A stretch of 5,521 bases of DNA from an uncultured Asticcacaulis sp. (GTDB lineage: Bacteria > Pseudomonadota > Alphaproteobacteria > Caulobacterales > Caulobacteraceae): NCBI GenBank assembly GCA_946480525.1, contig CAMLLA010000284.1, positions 1 to 5,521 on the forward strand, read 5' to 3'. The notes under the pieces are model-generated. The model did no database searches and was not told the origin of the DNA. It saw only the letters and a program-made list of their open reading frames with translations. Positions 1-5,521 of this stretch are shown piece after piece. Position numbers and translations under genes: made by a program. Numbering within the stretch: the first letter of the stretch is position 1; the number at the start of each line of letters is the position of its first letter.

Positions 1-1143
1 GGCATTGTGCTTGGGCATGTCCAGCGGCTGGGTTTTGCGCCAGGCGCCGTATTCGCCGATGATGACCGGGATGCCCTTGTCGACGAAGTTCGTCTTCATC
101 GCCAGCATCTGCTGGTCAACGTAAGGTTCTTCGCTATGTGTCGCGTTGCGGTCTGGTTCGATGGTGGAATGATTGCCGCTGCCCCAGTAGTAGAACATCT
201 TGCCCCAGGACTCGTCCTTGGTGATGATCATGAACTGCGACGGGGCATAGTAGTGGACTTCGAACATCAGGCGGTTTGCCGCTGTGTCGGTGGGCATACC
301 CGGCCACACCGATACAGCCAGTTCGGTGTTGGTTTGCGGCGACTGAACGATGAGGGTGCGGTAGGCATTTCTGCCGCCGGTCGACCGTACGGCGTCGATA
401 AACGTCTGATGATAATTGACCAGGATGTTCGTGTTCGCCGCCGTACTGGCGTCAGGCTCGTTCGCGCTGGCGAAGATCAGGCGCTCGTCGAAGTCGCGCA
501 GGTGGGTGGCGATCTGTTCCCAAAACGCTTTTTGCTTTGCGTTGACGGCGTCCTTGCTGGCAGCATCGACATGCTTTTCCAGCCATCCGCCGTCCCAATG
601 GATGTTCAGCACGACGTACAGGTTGGCGTTGATGCAATACTGCACGACGGTTTTCACGCGGTCCAGCCAGGTGGCCGAAATCTTCGCCGTGGACTGGTCC
701 GCGTACTGATCCCATGAGCACGGCAGGCGGACGGCGTCGAAGCCCAACGCCTTGTACCTGTCCACCAGCGCCTGGGTGATGAGCGGATTGCCCCAGGCGG
801 TTTCGCCGCCGATGGCCTCCATCGTATTGCCTATGTTGATCGCCAGCTTGATCTTGGCGTTGATAGCAGCCGCCGTGCTGGTCATGCCGGTCGCGTCGGC
901 GGCGATCGCGCTGGTGTTGTAGCTGGGATAAACAGTGCTTGAAGAGGACGACGAGGAGGAGGAAGAAGACGAAGATGAGGACGAAGACGACGAGGACGAC
1001 GAACTCGAGCCGCCTCCCCCGCCGCCGCCAGACCCGCCGCCTGAGCCGCCACCGCCACAGGCGATGAGCGCGATGGGCAGAAGGCTGCTGCCGGCCGCGG
1101 CCAAAAGCTTGCGGCGGCTGTACTCGATCGATGACTTGGTCAT
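1..1143 (-). CDS. GH5 family endo-beta-glycanase (cellulase-like), Tat-exported lipoprotein; C-terminus cut by window edge
   Basis: The reading frame is open from an ATG at 1143 to position 1 (381 codons, no stop), so the gene continues outside the window. Residues 1-29 form a lipoprotein signal with a twin-arginine motif (S9-R10-R11-K12-L13-L14), a hydrophobic stretch and a lipobox L-I-A-C ending at Cys29. A Gly/Ser linker covers residues 30-69. The catalytic domain begins at about residue 75. It shows NIGNT at 103-107, ETAWGNP at 114-120, VRLP with Arg139, NIHWDGGW with His182, the acid/base Glu229 in ANEPD, HYY with His297 and Tyr298, and the nucleophile Glu364 in IGEYG. These are the conserved GH5 positions of the retaining (beta/alpha)8 hydrolases that cut beta-1,4-glucans, xyloglucan or mannans. 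The opening motifs recall GH5_4, but I cannot fix the subfamily or substrate. Gly after the Cys, not Asp, fits outer-membrane placement. Only a short C-terminal part should be missing. An SD-like AGGGAG five bases upstream supports the start. Confidence 0.93.
   Translation of the reverse strand, partial: MTKSSIEYSRRKLLAAAGSSLLPIALIACGGGGSGGGSGGGGGGGSSSSSSSSSSSSSSSSSSSSSSSSTVYPSYNTSAIAADATGMTSTAAAINAKIKLAINIGNTMEAIGGETAWGNPLITQALVDRYKALGFDAVRLPCSWDQYADQSTAKISATWLDRVKTVVQYCINANLYVVLNIHWDGGWLEKHVDAASKDAVNAKQKAFWEQIATHLRDFDERLIFASANEPDASTAANTNILVNYHQTFIDAVRSTGGRNAYRTLIVQSPQTNTELAVSVWPGMPTDTAANRLMFEVHYYAPSQFMIITKDESWGKMFYYWGSGNHSTIEPDRNATHSEEPYVDQQMLAMKTNFVDKGIPVIIGEYGAWRKTQPLDMPKHNA
937..1056 (-). 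repeat. Low-complexity Gly/Ser linker tract within the GH5 gene
   Basis: Directly after the lipidated Cys29, residues 30-45 are 14 Gly and 2 Ser, and residues 46-69 are 24 consecutive Ser. The serines use six codons: nine TCG, six TCC, five TCT, two TCA, one AGT and one AGC. This mixture suggests selection for the amino acid run and not a recent expansion of one triplet. Such linkers commonly tether surface glycoside hydrolases away from the membrane. The opposite strand reads as an acidic Glu/Asp plus Pro peptide, which is only a shadow of this tract. Confidence 0.9.
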
Positions 1144-1340
1144 TGTTACTCCCTGAAAATTATATTTTTTGCCTTCGCCGCCTTGATGGCCAAGATGTCC
1201 CATGGCGCGGCTTTCCAAACAACGGTCAGGCGTGGTATGACTATTAGGCGGCCATTGCCCGATTTTTCAAATGTAAAATTAAATTTTAGCTATAAATTGT
1301 TCGACGGTGTTGTGTCGGTGTCACAAATGTTTTTGAGAAA
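1144..1340 (-). promoter_or_regulatory. Probable promoter/leader region of the GH5 gene, with a 15-base AT palindrome
   Basis: No credible gene lies between the GH5 start and the GH27 terminator. The part at about 1261-1300 is much richer in A+T than its surroundings. At 1274-1288 there is a perfect palindrome with two 7-base arms, TAAAATT and AATTTTA, around a central A, which could be an operator or simply AT-rich promoter DNA. On the minus strand a TTGAAA resembling a -35 box lies just downstream of it, but the only -10-like hexamer 18 bases further (TAATAG) is poor. A TATAAT occurs at 1164-1159, but it would start transcription inside the ribosome binding site. I therefore do not assign an exact promoter. 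The role as promoter region is inferred from position and composition. Confidence 0.45.
1149..1154 (-). promoter_or_regulatory. Ribosome binding site of the GH5 gene
   Basis: The minus strand reads AGGGAG, separated by five bases from the ATG at 1143-1141. It is the best Shine-Dalgarno match near this start and it places the Tat motif at the proper distance from the N-terminus. Confidence 0.75.
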
Positions 1341-1370
1341 GGGGCTTTGCGATGAGCATCACAAAGCCCC
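1341..1370 (-). terminator. Rho-independent-like terminator after the GH27 gene
   Basis: A perfect 9-bp stem, GGGGCTTTG pairing with CAAAGCCCC, encloses a 12-base loop in which GAT and ATC can pair further around GAGC. The hairpin starts 22 bases after the GH27 stop codon. On the minus strand it is followed by TTTCTC, a short and imperfect T tract, so termination may be incomplete. It lies where the GH27 transcript would be expected to end and separates it from the GH5 gene. Confidence 0.7.
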
Positions 1371-1392
1371 AGGAAGCTGGCTCTCCAGGTAT

Positions 1393-3315
1393 TTAATCTC
1401 TGAATAAGGCAGCGTTGCCCCACGTTACGACCGTCGGCACCTTGTTCTTTGCCGCCGTGCCGCGCGCTACCAGCTCGACAATCTTTACGCCGGCAATATT
1501 GGCCTGCAAGGTCTGCACGGGCTGACCGAAGCGCGCCGGCCGGGACGTGGCGAGAAGTTTCCCGTCGCCGTAAACGGAAAAAGTTACGACGTCGTCGGTG
1601 TCGAAGGTCGAGTCATCGATCCCGACTTCGGCAACGAAGCGGCGGAAGCCACCATCGGCCCGAACTTCGAACCGTGAGTTAGCCAGAACGCCTATACCCG
1701 TTTCATACATCTTGCCGTGGACCCGCAATGCCTGCCGGTAGGGTGTGGCATCCGCTTGGGCGCCGCCCCATCCGGTATAGGCCGGAGGTTCGCCTGTGTC
1801 GGTCGTGCCCGCCCAGGGATTTTTCATGCGGTGAATGGTGGGGTCCGGTTGCGGGAGCACCACACCATCGACAGCCGGATTCACGCGGCCAGGCATTTCC
1901 GACAGGTAAAGGCCGTCAGTCAGGGCCCGCGCGCCGACGGCGTCGAAGATAAGGGTCTGGCGTGGGGCAAGCTGCAGCTTCGTCTCGCCGGTAAAGGCAG
2001 GCAGTGCGTTCCCGCTCCACAGGTCCCTGAGCGTAACGGGTGAGGTTCCGGCGAGTTTCAGATGGCGCGCGGTCAGGGTGACGTCCGCCGGCGCCAGTCC
2101 ACGGTTGAAGATCGCCACGGCCTTGTGGCCGTTGCTCAGCGTCTTGACCAGGATCTGGACGTCGTCACTGTCGTAGGCCAGCACGGCCTGATTGCCTGCC
2201 GGGTCCTGGTTGACGGCGATAATGTCGCTATTGCCAAGGATATCCATGAGCGACTGCGGAGCGCCACGCAAATCATAACCAATCAGAAGCGGCGCCGACA
2301 GCATGGACCATAATGCGAAATGCGATTTCGCCTCGGTCAAATGGTGTTCATCGAAGTCGCCGTGACCGATAAACAGCATATCGGGGTCGTTCCATGAGCC
2401 AGGATGCGCATAAAGCGCCCGGTTGGCCGCGCTGTCGAAATTGGCCAGCATCCGCGTCCAGTTGGGCGTTATGTCGTCACTGGTGCGTGACAGGTTGCCG
2501 ACATCCTTGGCCCAGGCACGAACGTCTGCCGCGCCCCAGGCGCAGATGGAAAAGATATAATCGCCATCGGGATTTGTCCGGCGCATCGCGTCTGCAACCT
2601 GCTCGTAAAGCTTGCGGACGGCGGGAATGTCGGTGCGGCGGATCTCGGAAAAGTCGATCAGCGGCCCGAGCGCCCGATACTGGCCGGCCTTGACGCGCTC
2701 ATTGTTTGGACCGAAGGCGCGGATGCCGCAGGCGTCGACCTTGATATAGTCGAATGCCCATTCGCCGAAATAGAGCTTAATGTCCTGATCGACATGGCCA
2801 TACAGTCCAACCTCGCGCTCGGCGACCGTCCCCTCGGGCAGGTTCGGTGTATTAGGGCCGCCGAAGGCCTGGGAACAGTTGTTGGCGCCGATATCCGAAT
2901 AGATGCCAGCCTTCAGGCCCATGGAATGGATGCGGTCGGTAAACGGCTTGAAGCTGGTTTCTTCCGCCCCGCCGACGGCGGCCGAAGGAAAGAGCGAGGT
3001 GCGCACGATCATGCGGCCATCGGTCGTGCGGCGCTTAAGCCACCAGCCATCGTCGATATTGATGTAGCGGTACCCCTTCGCCGCCAGGCCGCTGTCGACT
3101 ATGACCTTGGCGGAATCGAGAACCTTGGCCTCCGTGATGTCCGTGTGGAAGGCGTTCCAGGAGTTCCATCCCATGGGCGGGGTGGCTGCCTGCCCGGACG
3201 TCACCGCGCTCCAGCGCCCTGTGGGTGCCAGCGGATCGGTGGCGGCATAGGCTCCGCCACTGCAAATGAGTGCAAGCGCAATACCGCCGACAAGCCCGCG
3301 ACCAAATCGTGTCAT
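1393..3315 (-). CDS. Secreted GH27 alpha-galactosidase with C-terminal NPCBM domain
   Basis: This 640-residue protein should release terminal alpha-galactose from oligo- or polysaccharides such as galactomannan. Residues 1-24 form a Sec signal peptide ending in AYA before ATDP. The GH27 barrel opens with PPMGWNSWNAF (46-56) and the IDDGWW motif with Asp88 and Asp89. The nucleophile is Asp194 in YIKVDAC. The acid/base is probably Asp281 in RTSDDI, and SWNDPDML at 307-314 is the conserved WNDPDM block. A beta-sandwich follows at about 368-460. Residues from about 466 to the end match an NPCBM domain (for example YETGIGV at 537-543, then a VGIDD block). Retention of the second Asp of the DD pair favours alpha-galactosidase over the GH27 beta-L-arabinopyranosidase, where I recall a Glu. 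The family also contains alpha-N-acetylgalactosaminidases. I chose the ATG at 3315 over an in-frame TTG at 3327 because it has a GGAAA five bases upstream and gives a standard signal peptide. The gene lies 77 bases after the esterase gene, probably in one operon. Confidence 0.93.
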   Translation of the reverse strand: MTRFGRGLVGGIALALICSGGAYAATDPLAPTGRWSAVTSGQAATPPMGWNSWNAFHTDITEAKVLDSAKVIVDSGLAAKGYRYINIDDGWWLKRRTTDGRMIVRTSLFPSAAVGGAEETSFKPFTDRIHSMGLKAGIYSDIGANNCSQAFGGPNTPNLPEGTVAEREVGLYGHVDQDIKLYFGEWAFDYIKVDACGIRAFGPNNERVKAGQYRALGPLIDFSEIRRTDIPAVRKLYEQVADAMRRTNPDGDYIFSICAWGAADVRAWAKDVGNLSRTSDDITPNWTRMLANFDSAANRALYAHPGSWNDPDMLFIGHGDFDEHHLTEAKSHFALWSMLSAPLLIGYDLRGAPQSLMDILGNSDIIAVNQDPAGNQAVLAYDSDDVQILVKTLSNGHKAVAIFNRGLAPADVTLTARHLKLAGTSPVTLRDLWSGNALPAFTGETKLQLAPRQTLIFDAVGARALTDGLYLSEMPGRVNPAVDGVVLPQPDPTIHRMKNPWAGTTDTGEPPAYTGWGGAQADATPYRQALRVHGKMYETGIGVLANSRFEVRADGGFRRFVAEVGIDDSTFDTDDVVTFSVYGDGKLLATSRPARFGQPVQTLQANIAGVKIVELVARGTAAKNKVPTVVTWGNAALFRD

Positions 3316-3320
3316 GACAT

Positions 3321-3325
3321 TTTCC
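3321..3325 (-). promoter_or_regulatory. Weak ribosome binding site of the GH27 gene
   Basis: The minus strand reads GGAAA five bases before the ATG at 3315-3313. It is a modest Shine-Dalgarno match, but it decides the start: using the TTG at 3327 would place this site inside the coding region and add four residues before the signal peptide. Confidence 0.5.
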
Positions 3326-3392
3326 AAAAGCTATTTATCCATTGTTGCTATGTGCGCGGCGAAATTGCAATCCGGCGCGCATATGCTTTTCT

Positions 3393-5369
3393 TTAGCGTA
3401 TATCCATGGCGAAGGGCGAAGCCGGAAGGTCGGCCGCGTCGTAGAGGTTGAGAATAGGCGCGTCAGACCACCCGAAACGCACCGATTTGGCCTCCTGACT
3501 GCCCTCGCCCGGCAGGACGACCGAATCGCCTTCGATATGCGCACTGGCAAAATGGCAGGATGCGGCGCAGACCTCGAAACCCAGAACGTCCTTGCCGCCA
3601 TAGGCCTTGAGAGCGCCGTTGACGTCCGAAAAGTCGACGACTAGGTCGTTGCCTCTGCGAGAAACGCGCTCCGGCCGTGGCCCGAGTTTTAATGCTTCAC
3701 CATAGGCCACCTTGCGCGCGGCGAGCGCCAGTCGCAGACCGACCTGACGCTTCTGCGTCGGGTGGATGTCGAAGCGATCGCCGACGTCGTAGCTGACGGC
3801 CATCCCGACACGGTTGTCATCCTGCTCGAGACGGCGCTGGACATCTCGGACGCCACCCCAGCCTGAATTATAAGGGACATCCTGCGGCGAACCGAAGCTG
3901 CTCAGTTGCACCGGCAGGAACGGCAAATCCGGCGCGTGGAACTGGGCGCGCCAGTCCTTGACCAGAGCGGGCAGAAGCTTGGCGTACAATGCCGGATCGC
4001 CGGCATTCGCTTCGCCCTGATACCAGGCAGCGCCCTTCAGGGTGTACGGCGCCACCGGCGCGATCATACCGTTGTAAAGCACGGACAGGCCCGCGGCTTG
4101 CGCCCACGGAGCGGTCGGCGGAGCGCCAACGGTTCTGATGTCGGCGCCGATATGATATCGCCATTCGGGAGACAGAGATATACGCGCGCCCGTGTCGAGC
4201 GTCAGCGCACGCTCGGCCGGCGCACCATACAGTCCCCCGCCTCCGCCGCTATCAAGCACGCGTACGGCGATAAGGTTCGGGCCGGCCTTCAGCACACCCT
4301 TGGGAAGGTCGTAGTGTCGCGCCTGGTCCCAGCCGTCTGTCGCTCCCACCCATTTTCCGTTCACCCAGGTCGTATCGGAATCGTCGATAGGTCCGAGATC
4401 GATCGCCACGGCGTGCGCCGCCTGTTCCGCAGTCAACACGACCGTCTGGCGATACCAGACGATGCCATCGAAGGCCTTTAAAGCAGCAACGCCGCTGTTT
4501 TCCCAGATGCCCGATGCGTCAAGGACAGGCCAGCCGGTGTCGGTAAATTTCTGACCCGACCACTGCGCGGTTTGCGCGAAATCCGGATCGTGACTGCGCC
4601 ACCATGCATCCGAATACTTCTTCCAATAGGCCTGTGCGCCCTTGGGATCGGCCCGGTACATATCGACCGCCTTGAACGCTTCACCCATCTCGCCGACGGA
4701 GGCCAGGCTATCGCGGCTGATCCAGAGCTGCGCCGCAGTTCCCCCCCAGGAGGCGTGAATCATCCCTTGCGGTACGTGATAGGTGTCAGCCAGTTGCCGC
4801 GCCATGAAATAACATACCGCGGACGTATCAGCGGCCGACGCCGGTGACGACACCTTCCACTGCGTTGGCTTGGCAAAGCCGGTGACCGGTGTTGGCTGTG
4901 AGTTGCGCGGCACGTCGAAAATGCGCAGTTCCGGCGCCGTTGCGCCGGCCACCTCCCCGCCCCCGTTGGTCGCGGCCTTAAGCGGAAACTCCATGTTGGA
5001 CTGCCCCGAACATAGCCAGACGTCACCGATCAGAATATCCTGCAAGGTCTGGATTTGGCCGCCCGAATGCGTAAGCGTCAGGATGTAAGGCCCGCCCGCC
5101 TTCTGCTGCGGCAGCGTCAGCGAAAACAGGCCCGATGCGTCCACCCGCCCACTGGCGTTTGCCAGGACCTGACTGCCGCTCGACAGCTTCAAATCGACCG
5201 GCGAATTTGGCTCCGCCCGTCCCCAGACCGTGACGGGCTTGTCCCGCTGCAACACGGCATGATCGGTGAATATCGGCGCCAGCCCGAAAGCCTCCTGCGC
5301 CTGAGTTCCTGCGGCGATGGCCAGCGAAAGCACGCCTGCGATCAGTCCTGCGGCAACGCGGTATTTCAT
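3393..5369 (-). CDS. Secreted sialate O-acetylesterase-like SGNH carbohydrate esterase (SASA/CE20-like) with inserted jelly-roll domain
   Basis: This 658-residue protein probably removes O-acetyl groups from a polysaccharide or oligosaccharide. Residues 1-24 form a Sec signal peptide ending TQA before QEA. An Ig-like beta domain (about 28-112) precedes the SGNH hydrolase. The nucleophile is Ser124 in SGQSNM, further conserved blocks are SWGG (207-210) and WYQGEANAG (449-457), and Asp534 and His536 sit in FDIHPTQK. The SGNH fold is interrupted at about 265-395 by a galactose-binding-like jelly roll of the type seen in GH2 enzymes, with IDDSDTTWVNG (328-338) and NLIAVRV (365-371). Database names for this family are often 'sialate O-acetylesterase', but the glycosidase context suggests a plant polysaccharide; CE20 acetylesterases acting in xyloglucan loci share this build as I recall it. 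The ATG at 5369 is preferred over a TTG at 5417 because AAAGGA lies seven bases upstream and the signal peptide then starts at residue 1. No key catalytic residue is missing. Confidence 0.92.
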   Translation of the reverse strand: MKYRVAAGLIAGVLSLAIAAGTQAQEAFGLAPIFTDHAVLQRDKPVTVWGRAEPNSPVDLKLSSGSQVLANASGRVDASGLFSLTLPQQKAGGPYILTLTHSGGQIQTLQDILIGDVWLCSGQSNMEFPLKAATNGGGEVAGATAPELRIFDVPRNSQPTPVTGFAKPTQWKVSSPASAADTSAVCYFMARQLADTYHVPQGMIHASWGGTAAQLWISRDSLASVGEMGEAFKAVDMYRADPKGAQAYWKKYSDAWWRSHDPDFAQTAQWSGQKFTDTGWPVLDASGIWENSGVAALKAFDGIVWYRQTVVLTAEQAAHAVAIDLGPIDDSDTTWVNGKWVGATDGWDQARHYDLPKGVLKAGPNLIAVRVLDSGGGGGLYGAPAERALTLDTGARISLSPEWRYHIGADIRTVGAPPTAPWAQAAGLSVLYNGMIAPVAPYTLKGAAWYQGEANAGDPALYAKLLPALVKDWRAQFHAPDLPFLPVQLSSFGSPQDVPYNSGWGGVRDVQRRLEQDDNRVGMAVSYDVGDRFDIHPTQKRQVGLRLALAARKVAYGEALKLGPRPERVSRRGNDLVVDFSDVNGALKAYGGKDVLGFEVCAASCHFASAHIEGDSVVLPGEGSQEAKSVRFGWSDAPILNLYDAADLPASPFAMDIR

Positions 5370-5376
5370 GCACAAA

Positions 5377-5382
5377 TCCTTT
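5377..5382 (-). promoter_or_regulatory. Ribosome binding site of the esterase gene
   Basis: The minus strand reads AAAGGA, with a seven-base spacing to the ATG at 5369-5367. It fixes this start over the upstream in-frame TTG, whose 16 extra residues would precede an otherwise complete signal peptide. Confidence 0.75.
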
Positions 5383-5444
5383 AGTCCAAGATGTTCAAAG
5401 CCGGTCCCACGCAGCAAAACCGGTGTGATATCGACGCGTAATGA

Positions 5445-5521
5445 TTACTCGACCAGGTCGACGCCATCGGCTTCGAGGTGGAGAACCCCGTTCAATGTCG
5501 TCTTCGTCAGAAGACTGGTTT
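5445..5521 (-). CDS. C-terminal end of an unidentified protein, cut by window edge
   Basis: A frame open to the right edge ends at the TAA at 5447-5445 and gives 24 residues with the ending LHLEADGVDLVE. The third positions are mostly G or C, and the stop lies 75 bases before the esterase start, on the same strand, which fits an upstream operon partner. The fragment looks like alternating beta-strand residues, as in the last strand of a C-terminal beta-sandwich of many glycoside hydrolases, but it is too short to name a family. It could still be a chance open stretch. Confidence 0.5.
   Translation of the reverse strand, partial: TSLLTKTTLNGVLHLEADGVDLVE

Noticed and set aside
7..717. Plus-strand open frame of 236 codons
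   Set aside because: It lies wholly antisense to the GH5 gene, whose frame carries all catalytic motifs, and its product shows no recognisable domain. GC-rich genes commonly give such shadows.
935..1156. Plus-strand frame with a Glu/Asp run followed by a Pro run
   Set aside because: It is the exact reverse complement of the Ser/Gly linker codons of the GH5 gene; the acidic and proline runs are a codon artefact.
1159..1164. TATAAT on the minus strand as the GH5 -10 box
   Set aside because: Transcription would begin about at the ribosome binding site, leaving almost no leader, and no -35-like hexamer lies at the proper spacing.
1311..1325. TGTG-N7-CACA as a CRP-type site
   Set aside because: The spacing is one base short of the CRP consensus and the inner bases do not match.
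1183..1407. Plus-strand 74-codon frame in the intergenic gap
   Set aside because: It runs through the AT-rich region, the terminator hairpin and into the GH27 3' end, has no clear ribosome binding site and resembles no known protein.
3331..3342. Three-codon frame ATG GAT AAA TAG just before the GH27 start
   Set aside because: There is no ribosome binding site before it and such short frames are expected by chance.
5401..5423. CCGGT/ACCGG inverted repeat as a terminator between the right-edge gene and the esterase
   Set aside because: The stem is only 5 bp with a 13-base loop and no T run follows, so it is unlikely to stop transcription.

Overview
The window is a compact carbohydrate-degradation locus. 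Every gene I can support lies on the minus strand, so transcription runs from right to left. In that order it holds: the last 24 codons of an unidentified gene (5445-5521, cut by the window edge); a secreted SGNH-fold sialate O-acetylesterase-like carbohydrate esterase (3393-5369); a secreted GH27 alpha-galactosidase with a C-terminal NPCBM domain (1393-3315); a rho-independent-like terminator (1341-1370); an AT-rich regulatory gap; and a GH5 endo-beta-glycanase with a Tat-type lipoprotein signal and a long Gly/Ser linker (1-1143, its 3' end cut by the window edge).

The organism looks like a Gram-negative with a GC-rich genome. The coding sequence is GC-rich with mostly G/C third positions. 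The GH5 enzyme has a Tat lipoprotein signal with a Gly-rich stretch after the Cys, which is typical of proteobacterial lipoproteins. Poly-Ser linkers in surface plant-polysaccharide hydrolases are known from Cellvibrio-like gammaproteobacteria and also occur in Caulobacterales such as Asticcacaulis and in Oxalobacteraceae. I lean toward an alphaproteobacterium of the Caulobacterales type, but the window has no phylogenetic marker and this is inference.

The unidentified gene, esterase and GH27 are spaced by 75 and 77 bases without an obvious strong terminator, so they may be one operon. The GH5 gene follows the hairpin and a 249-base gap and probably has its own promoter. In a working model, the lipid-anchored GH5 cuts the backbone of a plant polysaccharide at the cell surface, the esterase removes O-acetyl groups and GH27 removes alpha-galactosyl side groups, the last two probably in the periplasm. 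Acetylated galactoglucomannan or galactomannan fits the GH27 best. Acetylated xyloglucan is the main alternative, because esterases of this build (CE20-like) occur in xyloglucan loci.

I found no RNA genes, mobile elements, CRISPR arrays or clear signs of a wholly new system. The points most worth a second look are the split architecture of the esterase, the run of 24 serines encoded with mixed codons in the Tat-lipoprotein GH5, and a perfect 15-base AT palindrome upstream of GH5.
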